From Sphingomonadales bacterium (GTDB lineage: Bacteria; Pseudomonadota; Alphaproteobacteria; Sphingomonadales; Sphingomonadaceae): a stretch of DNA of 49,254 bases. Where the stretch lies: NCBI GenBank assembly GCA_027485735.1, contig JAIXQM010000176.1, positions 1 to 49,254 on the forward strand, read 5' to 3'. Below are positions 1 to 8,106 of this stretch, piece by piece; positions within the stretch are counted from its first letter, which is position 1, and every line of letters begins with the position of its first letter. The translations under genes were made by a program, and so were the position numbers. Below the pieces are notes generated by a model, which saw only the letters and a list, made by a program, of their open reading frames with translations, was not told the DNA's origin and did no database searches.

Positions 1-119
1 CCCCCTCGCCTGGATGACCAGCATCCTCGAGCGCCTCGCCCGCGGACACTCCAGCCAGAAACTCGATCAGCTCATGCCGTGGCGGTTCAAGGCCTGAAGG
101 GCCCCGGCACACCGCTTAC
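1..119 (+). mobile_element. IS66-family insertion sequence, 3' end (transposase C-terminus)
   Basis: The reading frame from position 2 to the stop at 95-97 ends in a helix of the pattern LAWMTSILERLARGH followed by LMPWRFKA. This is the usual C-terminus of the IS66 TnpC transposase, where the family ends in a short element of the type LLPWxW. The IS end is placed at 119 because the reverse complement of 101-119 starts GTAAGCGG, which matches IS66 terminal repeats. The rest of the element lies to the left of the window. The eight bases at 120-127 would be the target duplication if the insertion is simple; the second copy is not visible. The insertion lies inside the guanylyltransferase gene. 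Confidence 0.8.
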
Positions 120-1002
120 CAATCTCACCGTGGCGCGCGTTACCGAACGCGTCTTTGCGCCCGAGGTCATGCAATGCGTCCCAACTTCCCACATCAGACC
201 AGAGTAACGGTGCTGGGACAACCGCGACGCGCTTCGCCTTTTCCATGATGGCAAAATCAACAGAATCAGAGCGGCAAGCCAAGAGCGGCTCGAGCGCGGG
301 ATAAATGCGACGCCCTTCCCGGTGCGATTGCGCCATGGCGGCACGGCAGGCGGTCGCGATATCAGGTGCGTGGGCCTCCAGCTCGCTTATGTAAGTCTCT
401 GCCCGAAAGAGAAAAATGCCAGCGTTCCAGAGGTAGCATCCTTGTGCAAGATATTGTGTTGCCATCGCGAGCGCCGGTTTTTCGACGAAGGCGTCGACCG
501 CTCGAACGCCAGGCGCGATCTCGCAGCCGGTACGAATATAACCGTAGCCTGTGTCGGGACGGGTTGGCGCAATGCCAAACGTCACGAGCCAGCCGTCCTC
601 CGCCAGACCCGCAGCGGCATCCAGCGCCTTATGAAGCACCGACGGATTGGCAATCACATGGTCGCTTGGCATGACCAGCATCAGCGCCTCCGGCGCCGCG
701 AATGCTGCCAAGGCAATGGCAGGTGCGGTGTTGCGCGCGACCGGTTCAAGGATCAGCGTTGGGTAGAGTTCGATATGGGCCAGTTGTTCTTCGATCAGCG
801 CAGCGTGGTCAGCGTTTGCAACGACGATGGGCTTGATGAAGCGTGATGGGTCATGTGTTCGCAGGGCCGTCAGTTGGAGCAGTGTCTGTTCATGCGTGAG
901 GCTGAGCAGTTGTTTCGGACGATCCTTCCGCGAGAGCGGCCAGAGCCGGCTACCGGTGCCGCCCGAAAGGATGACGGGCGTGATCTTGCGAGGCGGAGGC
1001 AT
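120..1002 (-). pseudogene. mannose-1-phosphate guanylyltransferase, 3' end cut off by IS66
   Basis: This enzyme makes GDP-mannose from mannose-1-phosphate and GTP for exopolysaccharide or glycan synthesis. The N-terminal nucleotidyltransferase signature GGTGSRLWPLSR followed by PKQ is present at about residues 13-30. Family sequences such as EPVARNTAPA, PSDH, YGYI, FVEKP, WNAGIF and WSDVGSWDAL follow in order. The start is the ATG at 1002 (MPPPRK), which begins just before the conserved core; a longer frame to 1071 adds residues unlike the family. The protein follows the family to about GRKDAFGNARHGEIG and then runs into antisense IS66 DNA (frame closes at 67), so the C-terminal beta-helix part is lost. 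The truncated product is probably inactive. Confidence 0.85.
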
Positions 1003-1211
1003 AACAGAATTCCGGAAAGCTTGGCGGCGAAGCTTGTCAGGCCTCAGGGAATGACAAGAACCGGCCAGCATCTGCCGATCGGCCTAGATAATATGAAGCT
1101 TGCGCGCAGCGATTCTCTGACCCAGATCAATTGTCGCGGCTCCGCATGGTGGGCGCCAGGGGCGTCATCAAACAGGCGCGGCTTTGCGCTGACCCTCCGG
1201 CAAAGGGACGG

Positions 1212-2288
1212 TCATCCCGATTTCACCGGAGGAAACCGGCCATTGGGCCTGCAGCTGCCCCGTTGGGGTTCGGTCGCCAATCCCGATTGATCACCAGCCG
1301 CAACGCTGGATCCGCCGCTCACTGGCACATGGGCGATTGCGAGAGATTGACCGCAGAAGATATGGCGCTGACCATAGGGATACTGGTAGAAGGCATTGTC
1401 ATTACGCGATCCCCTGACCGATGTCTGTTCGCAGGTCGATGCCCATCGGCGGTGTCGCAGCGCACCACCCACCGCCCCGGACCCGGCCAGCAACAGCACC
1501 CAGCTTGAGGGTTCGGGTATGGCCGGAGGTGGCGGCGGCAGGATTTCGACGCCGGCGATATCGAAGCGGCCACTGAGCAGGCGGGCGCTCAACGTTGTCT
1601 GATTGCCCGCGAAGGATTGCTGCACGGCCTTCATTTCCAGCACTTCGTCAAATCTGAAGCTGAGCAATTCGCCGGGCTGGATGGTAGCAAGTGAGCGAAA
1701 AGCAAAACTCCGGCTACCCGCAGAGCAATTCGTAGTCCTGGTTAGGTCGGTGAGATCCGACACGCAGTTTGCGATCTGGAAGCCATTGTTAAAACCTGCA
1801 TCGCCAATCGAAATTGACGGGCCCTGTAAACTAACAAAGCTGCCTGAGGCAGCGAAGCCATTTGAGCCTAAATATGCAAGCAGGCCGGCTGAAATCCCCT
1901 CCAGACTATAGATTGCAGACAAAGCAACGGGGTTTGGTCCGTCGTTGCGGACCTGGGTCTGCGTGCGGATGGATGCCGTCAGGCTTGCGCTGTTTGCATT
2001 GAGCACGGCCGCAGTGCCACTGAGCGAGAACCGGCGCGAGCCGGGATCATAAACCATGGTGGCGGCGGCATCGGCAATGCCAAAACGTGTATCGGATAAG
2101 GCCACGCTGGCACCCACCAGACCGACGTCCATCGGCATGGCATTGGCACTGCGGGCCTGCCCATTTACAGTGACAGTCGCGGCGCCGGATAGAAAAAAAT
2201 GGGTCACATTCAGATTGACCTTGGCCGATGCGGCGCTCGCGCAGATCAGGGCGAAAGTCGCTGCGCCTGTGATGGCACGTGGAACCAT
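1212..2288 (-). CDS. PEP-CTERM sorting domain protein with an unusual C-terminal tail
   Basis: The predicted product is a secreted or surface protein of about 358 residues. It has a signal peptide (MVPRAITGAATFALICASA), a beta-rich Ser/Ala/Thr-rich body, a proline run at about 251-256 and a PEP-CTERM signal (PEPSSW, hydrophobic helix, RHRR) at about 258-281. PEP-CTERM proteins are recognised by an exosortase and usually end within a few residues of the basic cluster. Here about 77 residues follow, with no resemblance to the family. A lost stop codon or a frameshift near 1440 is possible. The start at 2288 is chosen because AGGGG lies upstream and the signal peptide begins there. It is divergent from the DNA-binding gene at 2440. 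Its function is unknown. Confidence 0.8.
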   Translation of the reverse strand: MVPRAITGAATFALICASAASAKVNLNVTHFFLSGAATVTVNGQARSANAMPMDVGLVGASVALSDTRFGIADAAATMVYDPGSRRFSLSGTAAVLNANSASLTASIRTQTQVRNDGPNPVALSAIYSLEGISAGLLAYLGSNGFAASGSFVSLQGPSISIGDAGFNNGFQIANCVSDLTDLTRTTNCSAGSRSFAFRSLATIQPGELLSFRFDEVLEMKAVQQSFAGNQTTLSARLLSGRFDIAGVEILPPPPPAIPEPSSWVLLLAGSGAVGGALRHRRWASTCEQTSVRGSRNDNAFYQYPYGQRHIFCGQSLAIAHVPVSGGSSVAAGDQSGLATEPQRGSCRPNGRFPPVKSG

Positions 2289-2439
2289 GTCCAGATCCCC
2301 TTGCTGATACAGGAGCCAGCCTGTGCCGTTCGGCGGCAGCGGGCAATGGCACAAATGTAACCAAAGTTGTTGCGAGAATGGGCGGCAACCGGCACGTTTG
2401 GCATCGACTTGTTGGCGGGGGGCGGGGATCGTGGCAACG

Positions 2440-3285
2440 ATGGTGGCACAAATCGAACCTTTTGTGCCTACTCCGCGCGCGGTGCTCGCTGCCGAAGCAG
2501 CAGCCATCGCGCAACTGCCGGGGTTCGAGGCGGCGCTGCAGGCCTTTTGCGGCGGGCTGGCCGGCTTTGCCCGCGCCTCGGGTCGGCCGACCACGGCCGA
2601 TACCACTCGCTGGGCGCTGGCGGCGATGATCCTGCACTATGACGCGGCCGGCGGCGCCAGCTTCGGCCAATTTCTGGCGCTGTGCCGGCAGGGCGGGCTG
2701 GCCGGGCCGCGGGCGGTGCGCGGCGCGCTGGGCGAGGCACAGGTGGCCGGCCTGATCAGCATCACGCCCGACCGGCACGACCGTCGCCGCCACATCGTGC
2801 GGCCGACGCTGCGGCTGGCGCAGATCATGGGCTTTGGCCTCGCCATCAGGCTGAAGGCGCTGGAACATGTGCGGCCGCTGCCCAAGCCAGCAGCCGATTG
2901 GGCAGGGCGGCCGGCAACACTGGCCCTATTCCTGGGCCGCAATGTCGAGGCCTATGCGCACGGCGGCTTCATCCTGTCGGCCGACTATCCCGAAGTGGCT
3001 GCCTTCATGGAGCGGCGCGCCGGCTATCCGCTGCTGCTCGATCTGATCGCCAGTTGCCGCGTTGTGAATGGCGGGGTGGTGGCAACGGTGTCACCATCAG
3101 AAGCGGCCGCGCATTATGGCGTATCGCGGGCCCATGTGCGCAAAGTGCTGGCGCTGGGACAGGCAGCGGGCTGGCTCACGCTCACCGGGCCGGGCGGTCA
3201 ACTGCGGCTTTCGGCGCAATCATACGCGCGGCTGCGGCACTGGATCGCGCTGGAACTGGCGTGGACGGCGCGACTGATTGGCTGA
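2440..3285 (+). CDS. helix-turn-helix DNA-binding protein, function unknown
   Basis: The product has about 281 residues, is Ala/Leu rich and mostly helical. Two regions look like winged-helix DNA-binding units: one at about 60-120 (including ALGEAQVAGLISITPDRHDRRR) and a clearer one near the C-terminus (SPSEAAAHYGVSRAHVRKVL). I chose the ATG at 2440, giving MVAQIEPF, because the upstream frame is low-complexity and unlike the rest. The gene is divergent from the PEP-CTERM gene 150 bp away and might regulate it. That is inference from position only. I cannot assign a named family. Confidence 0.7.
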   Translation: MVAQIEPFVPTPRAVLAAEAAAIAQLPGFEAALQAFCGGLAGFARASGRPTTADTTRWALAAMILHYDAAGGASFGQFLALCRQGGLAGPRAVRGALGEAQVAGLISITPDRHDRRRHIVRPTLRLAQIMGFGLAIRLKALEHVRPLPKPAADWAGRPATLALFLGRNVEAYAHGGFILSADYPEVAAFMERRAGYPLLLDLIASCRVVNGGVVATVSPSEAAAHYGVSRAHVRKVLALGQAAGWLTLTGPGGQLRLSAQSYARLRHWIALELAWTARLIG

Positions 3286-3608
3286 GTATTCCCCAAGCAT
3301 TTCGTTCGAGCTTGAATTTTGCAAGGCCACCCCCATCGGCGCGAAGGCCCCATGTCGGTGGCGTCATAAAGCGCTCCTGCTATGAGCATAGTTGCAGCGA
3401 CCTCAGGCTGCGGTCGCGCAGTTCGCAAGCGTTTCATGGTCAAAGATGAGACCGGGTTGATGAGGTGGTCCCGGTAATGTGCCGCTGATCGGCCGCTGCC
3501 GACCAAAGGAGCATTTTGAAGCTCCGGCCCGGCACAATAAGGGTGAATGCGAAGTCTCGGAATCCTGGGGTTCTTGCTATGCTGGTTCCGCAAGGCTGTG
3601 AAACTGCC
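3286..3608. other. intergenic region, no gene recognised
   Basis: About 320 bp lie between the helix-turn-helix gene and the MerR operator. A leftward frame of some 80 codons (from about 3449) covers part of it, but it matches no family and has no clear ribosome binding site. Nothing else is recognisable here. Confidence 0.5.
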
Positions 3609-3640
3609 TTGACCTTGCACCCGGCTCCAAGGTGCAACTT
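3609..3640 (+). promoter_or_regulatory. MerR/CueR-type promoter-operator
   Basis: A -35-like TTGACC (3609-3614) overlaps a perfect inverted repeat ACCTTG...CAAGGT (3612-3633). That is the arrangement of CueR/MerR-family operators, which sit in an overlong -35/-10 spacer. The -10 is weak (around 3635-3640). The site lies 18 bp before the merR start at 3658, so the regulator probably controls itself and the copper-storage genes behind it. Confidence 0.7.
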
Positions 3641-3657
3641 CAGCCCGGAGGTGATTC

Positions 3658-4110
3658 GTGCGTGGCATGAGCATAGGCGAACTTGCCGGCGCGTCCGGGG
3701 TGCGAACTGACACTGTTCGCTACTATGAGCGCATTGGCCTGCTCGCGATGGCGGCGAGGACGGAGGCGGGATATCGAAGCTACGGATCTGAGGATTTGGC
3801 TCGGCTGCGCTTCATCAGGCGCGCCAAGTCTCTGGGTTTCTCACTGGAGGATATCCGCCGTCTTCTTGATCTGCAGGGTAACGATGCTTCGACTGCTGGT
3901 GATGTTCTTGCCCTGACCCGTCAGCGTATTGAGGTGCTGCAGAACCAGATTGCCGATCTCGCAGCAATTGAAGCCGCGCTTGCCAATCTCGCACGCGATT
4001 GTCCTCCCGATGCCCCCGCCAGCGACTGTCCGATTCTCGCGCATCTCGCCGGACTGCATCGTTTCAAGATGGGGGTGCCCCGCTCACCCATCATGTCACG
4101 AAAGGACTGA
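3658..4110 (+). CDS. MerR-family metal-responsive transcriptional regulator
   Basis: The N-terminal winged helix is typical of MerR proteins ([25 protein letters not shown] at residues 5-29, with the RRAKSLGFSLEDIRRLL segment behind it). A dimerisation helix and a C-terminal metal-binding stretch follow. Cysteines at the C-terminus (ARDCPPDAPASDCPIL) are placed like the Cys pair of CueR/heavy-metal MerR proteins. The GTG at 3658 is chosen because GGAGGTG at 3647-3653 is correctly spaced for it; ATG at 3667 is an alternative. It starts an operon with Cys-rich copper proteins, so Cu(I) is the likely signal. It lies directly after the dyad operator at 3612-3633. Confidence 0.88.
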   Translation: MRGMSIGELAGASGVRTDTVRYYERIGLLAMAARTEAGYRSYGSEDLARLRFIRRAKSLGFSLEDIRRLLDLQGNDASTAGDVLALTRQRIEVLQNQIADLAAIEAALANLARDCPPDAPASDCPILAHLAGLHRFKMGVPRSPIMSRKD

Positions 4111-4113
4111 ACA

Positions 4114-4449
4114 ATGGATATGAAACACTGTATCGACTCGTGCAGCCATTGTCATCGCGCGTGCCTCGAAGCTCTTGATCATTGCTTGCGTCAAGGTGGC
4201 AAGCACGCAGCTTACGAGACCGTATCGGCGCTGCTGGACTGCGTGTCGCTTTGCACCACCTGTGCTGACCTTATGACCCGCTGTTCGCTCGTGCATTCAG
4301 CCCATTACGGCGTGTGTGCCGACGCATGCAGGCGTTGTGCTGAAGCCTGCGATGCTTTTCCGAATGATGCCATGATGCGTCGTTGTGCCGAGGCCTGCCG
4401 GGCATGCGACGCCGCCTGCCGCGCCATGGCCAGTCATGCCGCACATTGA
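4114..4449 (+). CDS. four-helix-bundle copper-storage protein (Csp/DUF326), cytosolic type
   Basis: This is a 111-residue protein with 17 cysteines, at 6, 10, 13, 17, 24, 43, 47, 50, 57, 68, 72, 75, 79, 91, 95, 98 and 102. They recur as CxxxC and CxxC along predicted helices. This is the pattern of Csp proteins, where Cys residues lining a four-helix bundle bind many Cu(I) ions. No signal peptide is present, so it should be cytosolic like Csp3. It starts 3 bp after the merR stop. Family membership is clear; actual copper storage is inferred from the family. Confidence 0.9.
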   Translation: MDMKHCIDSCSHCHRACLEALDHCLRQGGKHAAYETVSALLDCVSLCTTCADLMTRCSLVHSAHYGVCADACRRCAEACDAFPNDAMMRRCAEACRACDAACRAMASHAAH

Positions 4450-4456
4450 CCAGCTT

Positions 4457-4480
4457 GCCGGGCGCCTGCAGGCGCCCGGC
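4457..4480. other. perfect 24-bp GC palindrome (hairpin)
   Basis: A 12-bp arm starting GCCGGGCGCCTG is followed immediately by its exact complement, 7 bp after the csp stop. No T-run follows, so a classical intrinsic terminator is not shown. The hairpin could reduce read-through or stabilise the merR-csp message relative to the downstream genes. Confidence 0.6.
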
Positions 4481-4509
4481 CCCTGGATGAACGTTGAGAA
4501 GGAACTGAT

Positions 4510-4887
4510 ATGAATGTGGAGATACGAAACTTGGCGGTGAGCAGTCTTTTGCTCGTTGCCGCTACGAGCTGGGCAGTACCGGCGGAGGCACAAGGGCTGT
4601 TCCACAGAATCATGCGTGGAACCGTTGTCGAGAAGAGCGAAGGTGTAGTGACCGTATGCGTGGGTCGTGCGGACGGGGCGAAGTTGGGTCAGCAGCTCGC
4701 AGTCGTGAGGATCATGCCGACCGGTATCGGGGCAAAAGGCGGCTCAGCCTGGCGGATGCGTGATGTCGGTCGTGTTCAGCTTGACGAAATTGTCGATGAC
4801 CATTTTGCGCGCGCAACGGTTCTGAGCGGGGATCCGCAGAAGAATGATCTGGTTGAGTTGCGGGTGCCGCAGGGAGGGGCCAAATGA
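4510..4887 (+). CDS. exported small beta-rich protein, unknown function
   Basis: The product has 125 residues with a signal peptide ending near AEAQ (residues 1-28). A compact domain follows with the pattern GTVVEKSEGVVTVCVGRADGAKLGQQLAVVR and a later VGRVQLDEIVDDHFARATVLSG. This resembles the small beta-barrel seen at the C-terminus of FlgT-like and similar periplasmic proteins, but the likeness is by eye only. AAGGAACTGAT precedes the ATG at 4510. Its stop overlaps the next start (ATGA at 4884), so the two are translationally coupled. It is placed between two copper-storage genes, which suggests an envelope role in copper handling. Confidence 0.75.
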   Translation: MNVEIRNLAVSSLLLVAATSWAVPAEAQGLFHRIMRGTVVEKSEGVVTVCVGRADGAKLGQQLAVVRIMPTGIGAKGGSAWRMRDVGRVQLDEIVDDHFARATVLSGDPQKNDLVELRVPQGGAK

Positions 4888-5183
4888 GCATGGATAATTC
4901 AAAGGATACACTCATCGCGGGCAATTTGTCGATTGACCGCTGCGCGCGCGCAGGTGCCATCGTTGCGCTTGTCCTCTTCCTCATCTGCTGGGTGTTGGCA
5001 GTCCTGGACATTGGAGGACACAACATGCTGGCGCTCTTGACGTCGGCGCCCGCGCGCTCCGCGATGGCTCTTGTAACCGGGACGATTTGTGCCGCGCTGT
5101 TCGGAGGTTTGACAGGCGCCCTCATCGCCGGTGCGTACAACTTCGCAGGGCCGCGTCAATCCGGGCGACGGAATGCTGATTGA
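4884..5183 (+). CDS. small two-helix membrane protein
   Basis: This 99-residue protein has a polar N-terminus of about 25 residues and two predicted membrane helices, at about 27-46 (AIVALVLFLICWVLAVLDIG) and 57-84 (ARSAMALVTGTICAALFGGL). No family is recognised. The ATG overlaps the stop of the preceding exported protein, so the two products may act together in the inner membrane and periplasm. Confidence 0.7.
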   Translation: MSMDNSKDTLIAGNLSIDRCARAGAIVALVLFLICWVLAVLDIGGHNMLALLTSAPARSAMALVTGTICAALFGGLTGALIAGAYNFAGPRQSGRRNAD

Positions 5184-5232
5184 GCTCCCGCTTTTGTGCT
5201 ATGATTGTGATGCTCAAGAGTGAGGCGAGGCT

Positions 5233-5661
5233 ATGGATCGTAGAACCGTTCTGATCGCTGGTGTCGGCACCCTTGGTGTTGAATTGACCGGAAAGGCGGC
5301 TCAGCCACAAGTCAATTCCGGCAAGATGGCCGAAATGCCGGATTGCATAGCACTTTGTACTGCCACCCAGCGGGCCTGTCTTGCGGCGATGGCACACCTG
5401 GTCCGCGGGCCACGCGGTGCCGCAACATGGCCTGCTGTGGCAGCTCTCATGGATTGCGCTGAACTGTGCCAGGCGACGGCCCATGCAATGATCAGGGAAT
5501 CTCCGGCGCACGCCGTTTTCTGCAAGGCCTGCGCCGATATTTGCGAACGATGTGTCGAGCAGTGCCGGCTGCTGCAGCCGGACAACATAATGCAGCATTG
5601 CATCGATCAGTGCACGCAATGCGCCAAGAGTTGCCGTGAGATGGGTTCAATGGGCGATTAG
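5233..5661 (+). CDS. exported four-helix-bundle copper-storage protein (Csp1-like)
   Basis: The 142-residue product has 14 cysteines (38, 42, 49, 75, 79, 97, 100, 104, 107, 111, 123, 127, 130, 134) in CxxxC/CxxC repeats, as in the DUF326/Csp family. The N-terminus MDRRTVLIAG, with a twin arginine before a hydrophobic stretch, looks like a Tat signal. Csp1 of methanotrophs is exported by Tat in the same way. Pairing with the non-exported copy at 4114 would give copper-binding capacity on both sides of the membrane. GAGGCGAGG precedes the ATG. The gene ends 72 bp before a convergent nuclease gene. Confidence 0.88.
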   Translation: MDRRTVLIAGVGTLGVELTGKAAQPQVNSGKMAEMPDCIALCTATQRACLAAMAHLVRGPRGAATWPAVAALMDCAELCQATAHAMIRESPAHAVFCKACADICERCVEQCRLLQPDNIMQHCIDQCTQCAKSCREMGSMGD

Positions 5662-5733
5662 AGATTGGTTGATCTATCCTCGAAATGACTATATCTCGAA
5701 TCAATCTATCCAAGAAATATAACACAAGATTGA

Positions 5734-7131
5734 TCAAGTGAGCAGACGTGCAATAGCCTTTATTGCTTTCAGTCCCGATCCGAAGCGCGCAATAGCTTCC
5801 CGATTCTTTTCCAATTCACTATAGGCAAGATAAGAAATGTCCAGATCGGCCACGCGACTGAAGGCGGGCCGTCGCAATTGCGCGCGAACATCGGCTTCAC
5901 GCGCATCCGGGGCCACCAGGAACAGCCCGGCGGCCCCATGAAACGCACCTGCACTCAATGCCAGGTCCAGCATCCTTACAATGCCGGAGTAGATTGAGGT
6001 CGAGTGTTCGACTTCGAACGCGGCCGCAACACGATCTGCGCCCCGCTCGATCCACAAGACATCAATCAGCCTGACCGAATCTGCGCCATGCGCCGCAGCA
6101 AGACTGTCAGGCAGACGTTCCAGACAGCCATGACCAAGCGCCTGCCCGGCGAACAGGCGGCCGCGGTCATTGGCGGCGATCCAGACATCGTAACCCAACG
6201 CCATCCCAAGATCACGCAGCCAGGCTTGAATCTCGGTATGGGTCCGATCGTTCTCGCTGTCCTGCATCGCCGCCTTGCTGAGGGAGCGCGCCTCCTCACG
6301 CGCCGCCTTGAGGCGTGAATCCCATGTTCCCAGTGTCTCGTTTCCATCCAGAGGCGGCGCCGGATAGCGACCCGAACCGATATCGAAAAGCAGCCCACCA
6401 ATCGCGCCCAGGTCGTTGGAGAGCAACTCGCGAAAGCGGTCATTCAAATCGAGGATACCTGTGCGCATCGCGAGATAATGTTCCCAGCTGCCCAACTTTA
6501 CTGTGGCTCCTGTGAGGGCATTGTACCCCTTCACGATGGCCGTATTGAACGGCGGCACCAATGTAGGGTGGAGAAAATAGAGCAAGTTCGCGACTGCCGG
6601 GCCCAAGCCCTTGATCTTCTCCCTGTCGATCGCATGGATGTGACTGATGATTTCTTCGGCCGTATCACAGCATGAGCAGGCATGGAGCAGCCTGCCGAAC
6701 GCCAACTGATTTCCTCTGTTTTCGTAGATGTCGGGAATGCGGAGCTTTGGCTTCCAGAGAAAGGCGTGATCCGCGCCCTTGAAAATCTGGCGCTGTTCGG
6801 CAACCGAGTGAACGACGGTTTCGAGCGAGGATCCCCTGTATGACACCCCAAAGGATCCGCGCTCGATCTCGCTGACAACAACGCTGATGCCCCGCCGGAT
6901 CGAGCGGAAATTCTTCAGCCGCTCATCCCACAGGAACCAGCTGCGATAGGTGCAGCTTGTATCATCGCGCCAATTCTCTATGAGCCGGCGGACCAGAAGG
7001 TCGTGAGTTTCATTCTGTATTGGACGGTCTTTTGCAATCAGCACAACATGCCCCCAAAGCCGGCTGGTCAGCCCCTGTTTCGGATCAGCATAAACCGACA
7101 CAGGGAATTCCATACGCAAATTCTGCACCAC
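5734..7131 (-). CDS. predicted PD-(D/E)XK-type nuclease with helix-hairpin-helix
   Basis: The product has up to 465 residues. The N-terminal half (about 45-150) shares most residues with the truncated copy at 24711-25061. A helix-hairpin-helix-like GLGPAVANLLYFLHP is at 175-189. In the C-terminal third, D357 and the pair E373-V-E375 in DVLWIERG...AFEVEHSTSIYSG resemble the active site of the PD-(D/E)XK fold. This suggests DNA cleavage, perhaps a restriction or defence enzyme, although no methylase is adjacent. The first 36 residues are absent from the other copy, so a later non-ATG start (GTG near residue 30) is possible. Family and function are inferred from motifs only. Confidence 0.65.
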   Translation of the reverse strand: MVQNLRMEFPVSVYADPKQGLTSRLWGHVVLIAKDRPIQNETHDLLVRRLIENWRDDTSCTYRSWFLWDERLKNFRSIRRGISVVVSEIERGSFGVSYRGSSLETVVHSVAEQRQIFKGADHAFLWKPKLRIPDIYENRGNQLAFGRLLHACSCCDTAEEIISHIHAIDREKIKGLGPAVANLLYFLHPTLVPPFNTAIVKGYNALTGATVKLGSWEHYLAMRTGILDLNDRFRELLSNDLGAIGGLLFDIGSGRYPAPPLDGNETLGTWDSRLKAAREEARSLSKAAMQDSENDRTHTEIQAWLRDLGMALGYDVWIAANDRGRLFAGQALGHGCLERLPDSLAAAHGADSVRLIDVLWIERGADRVAAAFEVEHSTSIYSGIVRMLDLALSAGAFHGAAGLFLVAPDAREADVRAQLRRPAFSRVADLDISYLAYSELEKNREAIARFGSGLKAIKAIARLLT

Positions 7132-7191
7132 GAAGGCCTCATAGAGGTCTGAGCCGGCTTTGCGCTGAGCACAGCCAGTTCCAATCCCACA

Positions 7192-7998
7192 TCAGGCTGG
7201 CTCTGCCGTTGACAGACAGTGCGCGCGGACAATTTTCCACGCATCAGCCGCACTGTTGGCAAAACTGAATAGATCAAGATCTTTTTGTTCGATCATCCCA
7301 AATTTTGTCATTAAATCGAAATTTACAATACCTTTCCAATAATTTTCATCAAATAAAATAATTGGAATCATTGGTGATTTTCCCGTCTGACGAAGCGTTA
7401 ATAGTTCAAACATCTCATCAAGTGTGCCAAATCCTCCGGGAAAAATAACCAGAGCCTTTGCTCGCATGGCCAAATGCATTTTTCTAATAGCAAAATAGTG
7501 AAAACGAAACGTAAGCTCAGGGGAGCTGTAGGGATTAGGTTTCTGTTCATGCGGAAGCGTGATGTTGAAACCGATCGATGGTGCTCCGGCATCATGTGCG
7601 CCCCGGTTTGCCGCTTCCATGATGCCTGGCCCACCTCCTGTGGCAATGACATTCCGGCGGCCCCGGCCATCGCCGGCCAAGGCACCGCCTTCAAGAGACG
7701 CAAGGCGGCCAAATTCCTGCGCCGAGTGATACCAATGCCGCCCCGGACCTTCGTCTTCTTGGCTGACACGAGCGCTGCCGAAGACGACGATCGTTGAATC
7801 GATGCCCCATTCGCGCAGGATATACTCGACCTTCTCATATTCCAACATGAACCTGGTGCCGCGCATCGCGTTGCTCAAGATGAAGTCCTGATCAAGAGCA
7901 GCCAACCGATATGACGGCAGGTCGGCCTCGCGCGGGGTTGGAAAACAAGGTTCACAGGGATGAGGCATCAGTTCGCTGTGCCGTTGATCATTGCTCAT
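7192..7998 (-). CDS. LOG-family protein (nucleoside 5'-monophosphate phosphoribohydrolase-like)
   Basis: The product has 268 residues. It carries the LOG/TIGR00730 signatures: FGSARV, GGGPGIMEAANRGA and PGGFGTLDEMFE, which form the nucleotide-binding site of the Rossmann fold. LOG enzymes cleave the N-glycosidic bond of cytokinin or purine nucleotide monophosphates, and many bacterial copies are uncharacterised. The start at 7998 (MSNDQRH) has AAGGGA upstream; a frame to 8019 adds seven residues without a better site. It has its own A+T-rich 108-bp leader after the MFS gene. LOG proteins are common passengers in metal-resistance islands, but their role there is unknown. Confidence 0.85.
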   Translation of the reverse strand: MSNDQRHSELMPHPCEPCFPTPREADLPSYRLAALDQDFILSNAMRGTRFMLEYEKVEYILREWGIDSTIVVFGSARVSQEDEGPGRHWYHSAQEFGRLASLEGGALAGDGRGRRNVIATGGGPGIMEAANRGAHDAGAPSIGFNITLPHEQKPNPYSSPELTFRFHYFAIRKMHLAMRAKALVIFPGGFGTLDEMFELLTLRQTGKSPMIPIILFDENYWKGIVNFDLMTKFGMIEQKDLDLFSFANSAADAWKIVRAHCLSTAEPA

Positions 7999-8106
7999 GA
8001 TTATTCCCTTCTTGTTCAATCGATGTTTGGTTTCCGGAAAAGTGATTGCGAAAGGCTCTCATCGAACATTGGGTGAATAATATTGTTCACGTCACTTAGA
8101 TTTTTA

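Noticed and set aside
2682-3449. Long rightward frame overlapping the helix-turn-helix gene
   Set aside because: It is a shadow of the gene at 2440 in another frame, with Arg/Ala-rich composition typical of GC-rich antisense or shifted frames.
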